Assembly (NCBI GenBank): GCA_016286665.1
Contig: JAEETX010000002.1
Coordinates: forward strand, 27,128-91,127
Length of the DNA: 64,000 bases
Origin: Oscillospiraceae bacterium
Lineage (GTDB): Bacteria; Bacillota; Clostridia; Oscillospirales; Oscillospiraceae
Direction: 5' to 3'
The notes below the pieces were generated by a model. It was not told the DNA's origin, searched no databases, and was given only the letters and a program-made list of their open reading frames with translations. Positions 7,695 through 17,289 of the stretch are shown here, one piece after another (position 1 is the stretch's first letter; each line of letters begins with the position of its first letter). A program made the translations under genes and the position numbers.

Positions 7695-9519
7695 TGATGC
7701 CGTCCTCGTCCTGCGGCGGCTGTTCTTCGCCCTCCTGTTCCGGCGGGACTTCGTTTTCATCCTCCTCCGGCGGCGGCGTTTCCACCGGTCCGGAGGATAT
7801 GATCAGGTTGATCTTCGTCTTTTCCTGCACGGAATCTCCCGCAGACCGGCTCTGCCAGGTGACCGTGCCCGCAGGCGCGTCGTCCGGCCGCTCCGTGATG
7901 CTGCCGACGACGAGCTCCAGCCCTTCCAGCTTGGCCTGGGCCGTGCTGATGGTATCGCCCACCAGCTGCGGCATGTCTACGAATTTGATTTCCGGTCCGG
8001 TGCTGATTTCCAGAAAGACCGTATCGCCGGCGTTCATCTCCGCGCCTTCTGCTGGGATCATGGAAATCACGTAGCCCTCTGTCACATCCTCGGATTTCAC
8101 GAAGCTCTCCTCGTGATTCAGGCCCAGCTTATTGAGCTGGATGATGGCGTCGCGATAATCCGTGTTGACCAGCGGCGGAAGGACGATGACCGTGGTACCG
8201 CTGCTGACCACCAGCTTGATATCCGCCTTTTTCTCGGATTTGATGACGCTGCGGTTGGCCATGGGATTCTGGTTCATGACCATGCCTTCCGTGATCGATT
8301 CGCTGGCCTCATAGGTCGGGATGATGTTGAAATTGTCCGTATATGCGGGATTGGCAAGGATATCCTCCAGCTTGGCGCCCACGAAATTCGGCACCGCCAT
8401 GGTCTCCGGCTCGGAAAACATATTATCAAACCAGGAGTGCCACAGATAAAGGAAAATACCCAGGATGAACAAGATCACAAGGAACATCCCGCTGAGGATG
8501 GAAACCGTTCTGGCGCGGCGGGAATTATCCCGGTATTCCTCTTTGCTCAGATCTCCCCTTCGGCTGACCGGCGTCAGGGTGCTGACGGGCGGTTCGGTGG
8601 CCTGGCGGGTCTCCTGCTTTTTCTGCTCGCGTTTTCCGTCGTCGTCGGGCTGGAACTGCAGGTCCTGCTCGGAAAAATCCACATCCGGATTCTTCCGGAA
8701 GGTCTCCAGATCCTCATAGAGCTGCTCGGCAAACTGATAGCGCTTTTCCAAATCGGGATTCATCGCCTTCATGGTGATGGTCTCCAGGCCCACGGGGATA
8801 TCCGGGTTGATCTCCCGCGGCATCAGCGGGATGGAGCTGATATGCTGGATGGCGATGGAAACGGCGTTTTCCCCCTCGAAGGGCAGGCGCCCGGTGAGCA
8901 TCTCGTACATGACCACGCCCAGGGAATAGATATCCGTCCGGGCGTCGATGCTGCTGCCCTTGGCCTGTTCCGGGGAAATATAGTGGACGCTGCCCAGGGT
9001 CTGCTGGGTCAGGGTGTTCTGGGTGGAGCTGAGGCGGGCGATGCCGAAATCGGCCACCTTCACGCTGCCGTCCCGCAGGATCATGATGTTGTGAGGCTTG
9101 ATATCCCGGTGAATGATGCCGCGGCTGTGGGCGTGGATCAGGGCCTTGCTGATCTGCATGGAGAAATGGAGGGCTTCCTTCCAGCTGAGCTGGCCGCGCT
9201 TCTGCATATACTGCTTCAGCGTCATGCCCTCGATGAGCTCCATGACGATATAGTTCACATCCTGGGTCCGGCTCACGTCATAGACCGTCACGATGTTGGG
9301 ATGGCTCAGCATGGCGACGGCCTGGGCCTCCGTGTGGAAGCGGCGGCGGAAATCCTCATCCACCGCGTAGTCGTCCTTCAGGACCTTGACCGCGACATAG
9401 CGGTTGAGCCGATGACAGAGCGCACGGTACACGATGGCCATACCGCCGATGCCGATCCTTTCCAGGATCTCATAGCGGTTGTCCAACATTTTTCCAATGT
9501 ATTTATCGTTCGTTTCCAT
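7687..9519 (-). CDS. prkC: PASTA-domain membrane serine/threonine kinase PrkC
   Basis: Receptor-type Ser/Thr kinase of 610 residues that senses cell-wall muropeptides and controls growth, division and germination. The cytoplasmic kinase domain (about 1-280) has IGIGGMAIVY, K45, HRDIKPHN with D139 and DFG at 157-159. A charged linker is followed by one transmembrane helix (SILSGMFLVILFILGIF region), then three PASTA repeats outside the cell (VPNFVGAKLEDI, VLPPLVNTDY, MPQLVGDTISTA). The C-terminus is acidic and Pro/Glu-rich. It lies nine bases after prpC, its antagonist phosphatase, and overlaps rsgA. Co-residence with cdaA-cdaR in one transcription unit is discussed in the findings. Confidence 0.96.
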   Translation of the reverse strand: METNDKYIGKMLDNRYEILERIGIGGMAIVYRALCHRLNRYVAVKVLKDDYAVDEDFRRRFHTEAQAVAMLSHPNIVTVYDVSRTQDVNYIVMELIEGMTLKQYMQKRGQLSWKEALHFSMQISKALIHAHSRGIIHRDIKPHNIMILRDGSVKVADFGIARLSSTQNTLTQQTLGSVHYISPEQAKGSSIDARTDIYSLGVVMYEMLTGRLPFEGENAVSIAIQHISSIPLMPREINPDIPVGLETITMKAMNPDLEKRYQFAEQLYEDLETFRKNPDVDFSEQDLQFQPDDDGKREQKKQETRQATEPPVSTLTPVSRRGDLSKEEYRDNSRRARTVSILSGMFLVILFILGIFLYLWHSWFDNMFSEPETMAVPNFVGAKLEDILANPAYTDNFNIIPTYEASESITEGMVMNQNPMANRSVIKSEKKADIKLVVSSGTTVIVLPPLVNTDYRDAIIQLNKLGLNHEESFVKSEDVTEGYVISMIPAEGAEMNAGDTVFLEISTGPEIKFVDMPQLVGDTISTAQAKLEGLELVVGSITERPDDAPAGTVTWQSRSAGDSVQEKTKINLIISSGPVETPPPEEDENEVPPEQEGEEQPPQDEDGIIG

Positions 9520-9528
9520 TGCTTATCC

Positions 9529-10287
9529 TCACAGTAACCCGGTCTGCGGATCGTCATTCGCCACAACCAGCGCCGTCACGTTGTCCGGCGCGCCGCGCTC
9601 CAGGGCGATATTCACCATCCGCTCCGCCGCTGTCTCGATCTCCCCGCCGTAGACCACCTCAAAGAGGAGCTCCTGGGGGTTGACGACGCCGCTGAGACCG
9701 TCGGAGCACAGAAGCAGCACGTCTCCCGGCACAAGGTCCCGGAAGAACAGATCACATTCCACCTGCTCCTCTGCGCCGAGGGCCCGGGTGATGTAGTTGC
9801 GGCGGGGATGCTTCCAGGCGTCCGCACGCTCGATCTCTCCCCGATCCACCATATCCTCCACCACGGAGTGATCCTTGGTCAGCTGGTGGATGCTTCCGTC
9901 GCGGATCAGATAGCAGCGGCTGTCACCCACGTTGGCTACCGTCAGGCGCATGCCGTCGGTGACGGCGGCCACGAGAGTGGTCCCCATCCCTTCATAGTCC
10001 GGATCGGAGCGGGCCTTTTCAAAAATCAGGCGATTGGCCGTCTTGACCGCGCAGAGCATCTGCACATCCGTGACGGAAGGCGCGTAGAAATCCTTCTGCA
10101 GTTCCTCCATGAAGGCTTCCACTGCCATCTCACTGGCAATATTCCCTGCTTTCGCGCCGCCCATACCATCGCACACGACGGCGGCCAGCGTTTCCGTGCC
10201 GTCGCCCAAAGCAAATTGGAGAAAACGACAGGCGTCCTGATTCTGCTTTCTGACCCGACCCTGATCGGTCAGGCTCCAAGCTCTCAT
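9529..10287 (-). CDS. prpC: PP2C-type protein phosphatase (PrpC / Stp1)
   Basis: Mn2+-dependent PP2C serine/threonine phosphatase, 252 residues, which removes phosphates placed by PrkC. Metal-binding aspartates are seen in KQNQD near the N-terminus, VVCDGMGGAKAG, LLLCSDGLSG and APDNVTALVV. It has no signal peptide or membrane segment, so it is cytoplasmic. It starts immediately after the rlmN stop and is followed by prkC at nine bases, the usual phosphatase-kinase pair order of Bacillota. Confidence 0.96.
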   Translation of the reverse strand: MRAWSLTDQGRVRKQNQDACRFLQFALGDGTETLAAVVCDGMGGAKAGNIASEMAVEAFMEELQKDFYAPSVTDVQMLCAVKTANRLIFEKARSDPDYEGMGTTLVAAVTDGMRLTVANVGDSRCYLIRDGSIHQLTKDHSVVEDMVDRGEIERADAWKHPRRNYITRALGAEEQVECDLFFRDLVPGDVLLLCSDGLSGVVNPQELLFEVVYGGEIETAAERMVNIALERGAPDNVTALVVANDDPQTGLL

Positions 10288-11313
10288 TCAGGTGGCCTCC
10301 TTTCGTCGAAGCTGGCCGCAGGCCGCGTCGATATCCGCTCCGAGGCGGCGGCGTACGGTGACGTTGACGCCCAGCTTTTTCAGCATTTCGGCAAATGATT
10401 TTGCATCGCCGGGGATCAGGGAGCTCCCCTCCACCCGGTTCAGAGGGATCAGATTCAGGTGACCGTGGGTCCGGCGCAGCAGAGCGGCAAGCTTTTCCGC
10501 CTGCCAGGGCGCGTCGTTGACCCCGCGGATCAGCGCGTATTCAAAGCTGATGCGCCGCTGCGTCCGTTTGAAATAATCGGCGCACGCGTCGATCAGCGTT
10601 TCGATATCGAATTTTCTTGCGATGGGCATGATGGTCTTCCGGGTTTCATCATCCGGCGCGTGGAGAGAAACGGAGAGCGTCAGCTGCAGGTCCTCCTCCG
10701 CCAGACGGCGGATCTCCGGCACCAGGCCGCAGGTGGAAAGGGAGATATGCCGCATGCCGATGTTCATTCCCTGCGGATGGTTCACCAGCCTGAGGAAACG
10801 GATCACCTGTTTATAATTCTCCAGGGGCTCTCCGATCCCCATGAGGACGATGCCGGTGACCGGCATGCCGCTGTCCATCTGGCTGAACAGCACCTCGGAG
10901 AGCATTTCTCCAGCCGTGAGGTCGCGCTTGAACCCGAGGCCGGTGGAGGCGCAGAAAACGCAGCCCTGGCGGCAGCCCGCCTGGGAGGAGATGCAGACGG
11001 TATTCCCGTAGGAATAGCGCATAACGACGCTTTCCACCGCGTTGCCGTCTCCCAGCCCCCAAAGGTATTTCACCGTCCCATCCGCCTGGGAGACCTGCTT
11101 TCGCAGCACCCGGGGAGGCGTCAGGTGAAATTCTTCCGCCAAACGGCTGCGCAGGGCCGCGGGAAGATTGCGCATTTCACCGAAATCCCAAACGCCCTTT
11201 TTCAGCCAATCTCCCACCTGTTTCGCTCGGAAGGGGGCTTCCCCCATGTCCCGCAGCGCCGCAGTCAGCTCCTCCGGCAGCAGAGAGGCTATATCCTTTT
11301 GCGCATCCTGCAT
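10288..11313 (-). CDS. rlmN: 23S rRNA (A2503-C2) / tRNA (A37-C2) methyltransferase RlmN
   Basis: Radical SAM dual-specificity RNA methyltransferase of 341 residues. The CX3CX2C cluster ligands are C114, C118 and C121 (GCRQGCVFC), followed by GLGFKRDLTAGEM and the SAM-binding MGIGEPLENY. C2 methylation of A2503 in 23S rRNA tunes the peptidyl-transferase centre. The start ATG overlaps the end of rsmB by 25 bases, and the stop abuts prpC. Length and motif order are normal for the family. Confidence 0.97.
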   Translation of the reverse strand: MQDAQKDIASLLPEELTAALRDMGEAPFRAKQVGDWLKKGVWDFGEMRNLPAALRSRLAEEFHLTPPRVLRKQVSQADGTVKYLWGLGDGNAVESVVMRYSYGNTVCISSQAGCRQGCVFCASTGLGFKRDLTAGEMLSEVLFSQMDSGMPVTGIVLMGIGEPLENYKQVIRFLRLVNHPQGMNIGMRHISLSTCGLVPEIRRLAEEDLQLTLSVSLHAPDDETRKTIMPIARKFDIETLIDACADYFKRTQRRISFEYALIRGVNDAPWQAEKLAALLRRTHGHLNLIPLNRVEGSSLIPGDAKSFAEMLKKLGVNVTVRRRLGADIDAACGQLRRKEAT

Positions 11314-12596
11314 AGATAAAAACCGTCCGTCTCAAATTCAAAGGGCCATATCGTCTTCTGCCCTTCCGGCGCCGGACCGAAAGGCGCGGGCAGGTTAAAG
11401 CCTTCCCTCGACAGCTCCGGATGACGGATAAGAAAGGCGTCCGTCACGGCTTCGTTTTCCTCCCGCAGCAGCGTGCAGGTGGAATACACCAGCACCCCGC
11501 CGGGCCGGAGGCAGGCTGCCGCGCCCTCCAGAATGGCCAGCTGCGTCTTCGGCAGCTGCGACACCTGTTCCCGGCTTTTATAACGTATCTCCGGCTTTTT
11601 CCGAATGACCCCCATGCCGCTGCAGGGGACGTCCGCCAGCACCAGATCAAAGCTTTCCCGCAGCTCGGCAGCCGGGTCCGCCGCGTCGGCGGCGCGGGTC
11701 TCGATAATGCCGATCCCCAGTCGTCGGGCCCCTTCCTCGATCCTCCGCAGCTTGTTTTCATGGAGATCGCAGGCGAGGATGCTTCCCCGATTTTCCATCT
11801 GCTGGGCCAGCAGAAAGCTCTTGCCGCCGGGTGCGGCGCAGCAGTCCAGCACCCGCATGCCCGGTTCGACGGCGGCGGCGAAAACCGGAAGGGCCGCAGC
11901 CGGGTCCTGCACGGTCACCAATCCTTCCCGGAAAGCGCGCAAACCGGCGAGATCGCCGGGGTTCTCCCCATACAGGAAGCTCTCCGTCACGGACGGATGC
12001 GCTTCCACGCCATCCTCCTTCAGGGCTGACGCCGCTTCCTGAACGGTCGATTTCAGCAGATTGACGCGAAAGCAGACCGGCGCAGGCAGATTATTCAGGG
12101 CCAGCATGGCTTTCGCCTTTTCCGTTCCCAGCCGCTCCAGCCAGGTTTCCACCCAGATCCGAGGGTGGCTGAACCGGATGGACAGGCTTTCCGGATCATT
12201 CCCCCGGGGCAGCGGCGGCAGCTCCTTCTCCGTCAAACGGCGAAGCACGGCGTTTACCAGCTTCGCCGCGCCGGGATTAACCAGGCGCTTTGTCAGCTCC
12301 ACCGCTTCGTTCACCGCCGCGGAGACCGGGATGCGGTCCATAAACGCCAGCTGATAGACCGCCGTGCGCAGGATCGCGCGTACCGCGCTTTGCAGCTTTC
12401 CTTTCACATAGGGCTGCAGGTACCAGTCGCAGGCTTCCAGGTTTTGCAGCACGCCGGCGCAGATGCGGTAGGCCAGCGCGGCCTCCCGCCGGTCCGGCTT
12501 TTCCCGGTCAAACAGGCCGTTCAAATAAGCGTCCGACCAGGCGCCGCGCTTCTCGCAGGCCAAAAGCGCCTGCACGGCGGCTTCTCTCGCTCTCAT
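11289..12596 (-). CDS. rsmB: 16S rRNA (cytosine-967-C5)-methyltransferase RsmB
   Basis: SAM-dependent m5C methyltransferase of 435 residues acting on 16S rRNA. An N-terminal NusB-like RNA-binding domain (REAAVQALLACEKRGAW through NAVLRRL) precedes the catalytic domain with DCCAAPGGKS (SAM binding), the DVPCSGMG Cys and the catalytic Cys in VYSTCTL. The start is ATG 12596, overlapping the fmt stop as ATGA; the open frame extends upstream to 12836 but only as a read through fmt. The gene order fmt-rsmB-rlmN-prpC-prkC is classical for Bacillota. Confidence 0.96.
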   Translation of the reverse strand: MRAREAAVQALLACEKRGAWSDAYLNGLFDREKPDRREAALAYRICAGVLQNLEACDWYLQPYVKGKLQSAVRAILRTAVYQLAFMDRIPVSAAVNEAVELTKRLVNPGAAKLVNAVLRRLTEKELPPLPRGNDPESLSIRFSHPRIWVETWLERLGTEKAKAMLALNNLPAPVCFRVNLLKSTVQEAASALKEDGVEAHPSVTESFLYGENPGDLAGLRAFREGLVTVQDPAAALPVFAAAVEPGMRVLDCCAAPGGKSFLLAQQMENRGSILACDLHENKLRRIEEGARRLGIGIIETRAADAADPAAELRESFDLVLADVPCSGMGVIRKKPEIRYKSREQVSQLPKTQLAILEGAAACLRPGGVLVYSTCTLLREENEAVTDAFLIRHPELSREGFNLPAPFGPAPEGQKTIWPFEFETDGFYLCRMRKRI

Positions 12597-13507
12597 GCCA
12601 GTTGATGGCCCCGCAGATAATCCGCGGCGCGCATCCGCTTTCCGCCGGGAGCCTGCAATTCCCGGATCAGGAGGGTCTCCCCGCCGCCGCAGGCGATTTC
12701 CAGGCCGTCCTTCCGCCTGGCGACCACGCTGCCGGGGGGAAGCTCCGTCCGGGAGTCTGTGCGCACGGGAGAAAACAGCTTGAACTCCGTACTTCCGATG
12801 ACGCCCCGGGCGCCGGGCTTCGGGTCCAGCCCACAAATGCGGCTGCTGACCTTGCCCGCATCCCAGGTCCAGTCGATCAGCGTATGCTCCTTCAAAATGG
12901 GCGGCGCATAGGTGACTTCCGCTTCCGCTTGCGGCGTTGCGGGCGGTTTTCCGTTTTCAAAGCGGGGCAGCGTCCTGACCAGCCCTTCGCCGCCCAAGAG
13001 CTTCATGCGCTCATACACGCTACCGAAGCTCTCCCCTTCGCCGATATCCAGAGCCAGTGTGTCGATCACATCCCCGGAATCCATGCCCTCTGCCAGATAC
13101 ATGACGGAGACTCCCGTCTTCTTTTCCCCGTTCAGCACCGCCCACTGGATCGGCGCGGCGCCGCGGTATTTGGGGAGAAGCGAGCCGTGGACATTGATGC
13201 AGCCAAGCCGGGGCATTTCCAGCACGGCGGGAGGCAGCAGCTTTCCATAGGCCACTACCACAAAGAGGTCCGCTCCCACCGCCCGAAGCGCGGAAAGGGT
13301 TTCCTCTGTTTTCAGCGACTCCGGCTGCAGGATCGGGATGCCCGCCTTCAGCGCATATTCCTTGACCGGACTGAACGCCATCTTCATTCCCCGGTTTTTG
13401 GGCCTGTCCGCCTTGGTGCAGACCGCCGAAACCGCATATCCGGCTTTGATCATGGCGTCCAGACAGGCCACGGCGAAATCCGTGGTGCCCATAAACAGGG
13501 TCTTCAT
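12593..13507 (-). CDS. fmt: Methionyl-tRNA formyltransferase
   Basis: Transfers a formyl group from 10-formyl-tetrahydrofolate to initiator Met-tRNA; 304 residues. The N-terminal hydrolase-like domain carries the SLLPKYRGAAPIQW signature with the catalytic region GVSVMYLAEGMDSGD. The C-terminal OB-like domain binds the tRNA. It overlaps def at its start (13504-13507) and rsmB at its end, so formylation and deformylation enzymes are translationally coupled. Confidence 0.97.
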   Translation of the reverse strand: MKTLFMGTTDFAVACLDAMIKAGYAVSAVCTKADRPKNRGMKMAFSPVKEYALKAGIPILQPESLKTEETLSALRAVGADLFVVVAYGKLLPPAVLEMPRLGCINVHGSLLPKYRGAAPIQWAVLNGEKKTGVSVMYLAEGMDSGDVIDTLALDIGEGESFGSVYERMKLLGGEGLVRTLPRFENGKPPATPQAEAEVTYAPPILKEHTLIDWTWDAGKVSSRICGLDPKPGARGVIGSTEFKLFSPVRTDSRTELPPGSVVARRKDGLEIACGGGETLLIRELQAPGGKRMRAADYLRGHQLA

Positions 13508-13998
13508 GCTTCCTCGCTCATTTTCTCGATCTCCTCATCGCTGAGGAAACGATCGACGAGAGAATCGAAAAGGACGCCGTTGAGATGGTCGATCTCATGG
13601 CAGCAGGCGCGGGCCAGCAAGCCCTCCGCTTCCAGCTCGAAGGGATTCCCGTCCCGGTCGAAAGCGTGAACGGTCACCTTTTCCGGCCGGGTGACGATGC
13701 CCCAGATATTGGGAAGGCTCAGGCAGCCCTCGGGGCCGATCTGTTCCCCTTCGGAAGACACGATCTCCGGATTCACGAGCTCATAGATCACCGGCTCCTC
13801 GCCGCTGATATCCGCCACCAGGACGGCGCGGCGAAGGACGCCGACCTGCGGCGCCGCCAGCCCGACGCCGTTCGCCTCCGCCAGCGTATCCCGCATATCG
13901 TCCAGCAGGATCTTGAGCCGGGCGTTATACTCCGTCACGGGACGGCTTTTCTTGATGAGACTGATATCCCCTTTTTTGATGATTTTACGGATTCCCAT
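13504..13998 (-). CDS. def: Peptide deformylase
   Basis: Fe2+/Zn2+ hydrolase of 164 residues that removes the N-formyl group from nascent proteins. All three motifs are present: GVGLAAPQVG, EGCLS (metal-ligand Cys) and HEIDHLNG (two His ligands and the catalytic Glu). It is followed by fmt with a four-base overlap and preceded by priA at 31 bases. Confidence 0.97.
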   Translation of the reverse strand: MGIRKIIKKGDISLIKKSRPVTEYNARLKILLDDMRDTLAEANGVGLAAPQVGVLRRAVLVADISGEEPVIYELVNPEIVSSEGEQIGPEGCLSLPNIWGIVTRPEKVTVHAFDRDGNPFELEAEGLLARACCHEIDHLNGVLFDSLVDRFLSDEEIEKMSEEA

Positions 13999-14029
13999 GG
14001 CCTACCTCACTTGCAAGTATGTTTACCTG

Positions 14030-16477
14030 TCACTCCAGCGGGTCCACATCCCCGTAGAGGACCAGATTCCGATATCGCTTGTCCGCGGAATACTGCCGCA
14101 GAGCCGCCGCGATCAATGTCCGCGCCTGCCCGGAGGGGGGGGCGCTCAGCATGACCCGGTAGCGGAAGCGGTCGTTGACACGAAGGACGCCCGCCGGCGC
14201 AGGGCCGAGGACGCGCGCGTCCTGCCAGGCGGCAACCGCTTGTTTCAAAGCGTTTTTCAGCTCCGTCACGCAGCGGAGCGCGAGGGCTTCTTCCGTACCC
14301 GTCACCGTAATGGCATAAAGGGCGCGGATGGGCGGGACCTTCAACAGCTGCCGCGTCTGGATTTCCGAAGCGTAGAATGCATCGTAATCCTGCCGGGCGG
14401 CGCAGAGGATGATCTCGCTCTCCGGCGTATAGGTCTGGATGACCGCCCGCCCGTTGAGGCTGCCCCTGCCGGCCCGTCCCACTACCTGGGTGATGAGGCT
14501 GAAGGTCCTTTCCTGGGCGCGGTAATCCCCCGCATAGAGGGACTGATCCGCCGAAAGAACGCCCACCAGGGTCACATTCTCGAAGTTCAGACCCTTGGTC
14601 ACCATCTGCGTGCCGATCAGAATGGGTATCTTTTCCTTCTCAAAGCGCCGCAGGAGTTCCTCGTGGGGGTGGGCGGCGGAGACCGTGTCCGTGTCCATCC
14701 GCAGGACCCCCTGCTCCGGATAGAGCTCCCGAAGCTCCTCCTCCACCTTCTGCGTGCCGAGGCCGCCGAATTGCAGCATGCCGCCGCAGGCGGGGCAACG
14801 CTTTTCCATGGGTTGGGAATGACCGCAGAAATGGCACATGAAGCGGCTGTTGGCCGCGTGGTAAGTGAGCTTCACGCTGCAGCTCGGGCAGGAATAGACA
14901 TAGCCGCATTCCGGACAGTGGATCATGCTGCTGGCGCCCCGGCGGTTCAGAAACAGGATGCTCTGCTGTCCCAGACGGAAGTTTTCTTCCAGCTCCCCCC
15001 GGAGGACAGAACCGATGCAGCCGCCGGAGCCATGTCCCAGTTCCCGCTTCAGATCCGCGATGATCACCTGGGGCAGCGGCCGGGTGTTGTATCTTCCCCG
15101 CAGGCGGAACAGATGGTAAACGCCCCTCTCCGCCTCATACATGCTCTCCACCGACGGCGTCGCGGAGCCCAGAAGCAGCATCGCCTGCTGCTGCACACAG
15201 CGGTATTTGGCAACCTCCCGCGCATGATATCGCGGGGTGTTTTCGGACTGATAGGTGCTCTCCTGTTCTTCGTCCAGAACGATGAGCCCGATGTTGCCCA
15301 GCGGCGCGAACACGGCGCTGCGGGTCCCCACCGCCACATCCACCAGCCCGCTGCGGATGCGCTTCCACTCGTCATAACGCTGCGCGACGGTGAGCGAGCT
15401 GTGCAGCACCGCCACCCGGTCGCCGAAATGGCTGTAGAATACGCTTACCAGCTGCGGCGTCAGGGCGATCTCCGGCACCAGCACCAGCGCCTGCCGTCCG
15501 GCATCCAGCACATCCCGGATGAGGCGGATATAGACGGCGGTCTTACCGCTGCCGGTCACGCCGTAGAGCAGGGACGCGCAGGCTTTTCCGCCGTTCAGAA
15601 GGGCGTGCAGACCTTCATAGGCGTTTTGCTGTTCCTCATTCAGGGACGTGATCTTCGGTCTCTCCTCGCCCGTGAACCTGGGGCGGCGGAATACCTCCTG
15701 CCGGCGGAGGGTGATGAGACCCGCCTTTTCCAGCGCGTGGATGCTCCGTATGCTCGCGCCGGTGAAATAACAGAGCTCCTTGGTCCCCGTCTCCCCCAGC
15801 TCGCTGAGGAGACGCAGCAGCTCCGACTGCTGCGGCGCGGCTTTCTTTTTCCTTTGAGCGATGGCGAGAGCTTCTTCCGCGGAGACCGCCAGTCTGGCCA
15901 GCGTAGCCGTCCGGTCGTTCACCGCTTTTCGCAGCTGCGCGCTCTGTTCCAGGATACCGGCCTCCGTCAGCTTCCGGATCGCTCCGGCAGCGCCGTTTCC
16001 CAGGGTGCTCCGAACGGCGCTCATGCTGCAGCTTCCCTCCAGCGCATAGAGCATATCCAGAAGCGCTTCGGCGTCCGGGTCGCCGCCGGCAGCTTCGTAG
16101 GCCCGTTCCCTGTCCGCGGCGTCGGCAAGAGAACAGACTTCATCCGCTTTCAGCCATATCCCGGCGGGCAGCATGGCTTTCACCGCGTCATAATAGGTGC
16201 AGAAAAAGCGCTGACGGATCCAAGCGGCCAGCTTCAGGCTCTCCTCCTCCAGGATCGGCGCTTCATCCAGAAAAGCGTCGATGGGCTTGAGCCGCTGGAG
16301 CTTGCTTTCCTCCGCGAGGGCGAACACCATGCCCTCCTGCCGCCGGTTTCCTCTGGCGAAGGGAACGCTGACCCTTTTTCCCACGGCGGCCTGGGCTTCC
16401 AGACGGGTGGGCACCAGGTAGTCATAGAGCTTGTCTATGCTGAAAACAGCGCCGGACAGGGCCACGCGGGCGATCAT
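14030..16477 (-). CDS. priA: Primosomal protein N' (replication restart helicase PriA)
   Basis: Superfamily 2 DNA helicase of 815 residues that reloads the replisome at stalled forks. An N-terminal DNA-binding domain (IDKLYDYLVP) leads to the helicase core with Walker A GVTGSGKT and the DEEQ-type Walker B (LIVLDEEQE). The zinc-binding insertion has four Cys pairs (CPECGYVYSCPSC, CHFCG, CPACGG), and motif VI is QVVGRAGRG. It starts three bases after the rpoZ stop. Placement between rpoZ and def matches many Clostridia and Bacilli. Confidence 0.96.
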   Translation of the reverse strand: MIARVALSGAVFSIDKLYDYLVPTRLEAQAAVGKRVSVPFARGNRRQEGMVFALAEESKLQRLKPIDAFLDEAPILEEESLKLAAWIRQRFFCTYYDAVKAMLPAGIWLKADEVCSLADAADRERAYEAAGGDPDAEALLDMLYALEGSCSMSAVRSTLGNGAAGAIRKLTEAGILEQSAQLRKAVNDRTATLARLAVSAEEALAIAQRKKKAAPQQSELLRLLSELGETGTKELCYFTGASIRSIHALEKAGLITLRRQEVFRRPRFTGEERPKITSLNEEQQNAYEGLHALLNGGKACASLLYGVTGSGKTAVYIRLIRDVLDAGRQALVLVPEIALTPQLVSVFYSHFGDRVAVLHSSLTVAQRYDEWKRIRSGLVDVAVGTRSAVFAPLGNIGLIVLDEEQESTYQSENTPRYHAREVAKYRCVQQQAMLLLGSATPSVESMYEAERGVYHLFRLRGRYNTRPLPQVIIADLKRELGHGSGGCIGSVLRGELEENFRLGQQSILFLNRRGASSMIHCPECGYVYSCPSCSVKLTYHAANSRFMCHFCGHSQPMEKRCPACGGMLQFGGLGTQKVEEELRELYPEQGVLRMDTDTVSAAHPHEELLRRFEKEKIPILIGTQMVTKGLNFENVTLVGVLSADQSLYAGDYRAQERTFSLITQVVGRAGRGSLNGRAVIQTYTPESEIILCAARQDYDAFYASEIQTRQLLKVPPIRALYAITVTGTEEALALRCVTELKNALKQAVAAWQDARVLGPAPAGVLRVNDRFRYRVMLSAPPSGQARTLIAAALRQYSADKRYRNLVLYGDVDPLE

Positions 16478-16480
16478 TCC

Positions 16481-16690
16481 TTATTCGGCCTCGTGTCTGG
16501 CGGGAACCGCCGTGTATTCTCCCTGCGCCAGCTGGTCGATGGCGATGGAGACGGGTTTCTTTTCCAGATGCTCCTCATTCTGCTCCGCTTCCTCGGAAAT
16601 ATCCCGCGAGCGTTTGGCGATCACATTCACGAGCAGATAACGGCTGTCGATGCGTTTCAGCAGCGACGCCATGGACGGATACAGCATCAT
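16481..16690 (-). CDS. rpoZ: DNA-directed RNA polymerase subunit omega
   Basis: Small omega subunit of 69 residues that helps fold and assemble the beta' subunit. The typical core is present: PSMASLLKRIDSRYLLVN, then AKRSRDISEEA and KPVSIAIDQLAQGEY. The start is the first ATG of an ATGATG at 16690, overlapping the gmk stop (TGA) and preceded by GGAGGAC. The longer upstream frame is only a read of the gmk 3' end. Position gmk-rpoZ-priA is standard. Confidence 0.93.
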   Translation of the reverse strand: MMLYPSMASLLKRIDSRYLLVNVIAKRSRDISEEAEQNEEHLEKKPVSIAIDQLAQGEYTAVPARHEAE

Positions 16691-17289
16691 AAGGTTTTGT
16701 CCTCCTTCAAGATATGCAGCCTTTCGGCTGTCCTGCACTTCTCGGCAGTCATGATCGCTCTGGCTTCCTCAGCCGCGAGCTCCAGATCGTCGTTGATGAT
16801 AATGTAATCGTAATCCTGGGCGTGGGCGCATTCCAGGCGGCTTTGCTTCAGGCGGCTTTGGATGCGCTCCTCCGTCTCCGTGTTCCGCTTGCGAAGCCGC
16901 CGTTCCAGCTCCGCAAAGGAGGGGGGATAGACGAACATGGTCACCGCGTCCGGCCGCAGCGCTTTCACGGAATACATGCCGTGGGATTCCACATCCAGGA
17001 TCACGTCGCAGCCGGCATTCAGTTTCTCATCCACCGGCCCGGCAGGGGTGCCGTAGTAATTTCCGGCGTATTCCGCCCATTCCAGCATTTTCCCCTTCTC
17101 TATCCTGTCCAGAAACTCCTCCCGCGATACGAAGAAGTATTCCCGTCCGTCGGTTTCATAGTCCCGCTTGGGCCGGGTCGTGGCTGAAATGGAAAAGTAC
17201 AGCTTGTCGTCCTTCGCCATAAGCTTTTCCACGATGCTGCCCTTTCCGGCGCCGGAGGGACCCGAAATCACGAAAAGCTTTCCCGCCAT
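16687..17289 (-). CDS. gmk: Guanylate kinase
   Basis: ATP:GMP phosphotransferase of 200 residues that makes GDP for nucleic acid and (p)ppGpp/c-di-nucleotide metabolism. P-loop GPSGAGKGS, GMP-binding TTRPKRDYETDGREYFFV and the lid region (RLRKRNTETEERI) are all in place. Its start codon shares one base with the remA stop, and its end overlaps rpoZ. Confidence 0.97.
   Translation of the reverse strand: MAGKLFVISGPSGAGKGSIVEKLMAKDDKLYFSISATTRPKRDYETDGREYFFVSREEFLDRIEKGKMLEWAEYAGNYYGTPAGPVDEKLNAGCDVILDVESHGMYSVKALRPDAVTMFVYPPSFAELERRLRKRNTETEERIQSRLKQSRLECAHAQDYDYIIINDDLELAAEEARAIMTAEKCRTAERLHILKEDKTL

Noticed and set aside
13913-16807. A 964-codon plus-strand frame antisense to priA, rpoZ and gmk
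   Set aside because: Same reason: no recognisable domain, His/Arg/Gln-rich composition, and it runs straight through real genes on the minus strand.
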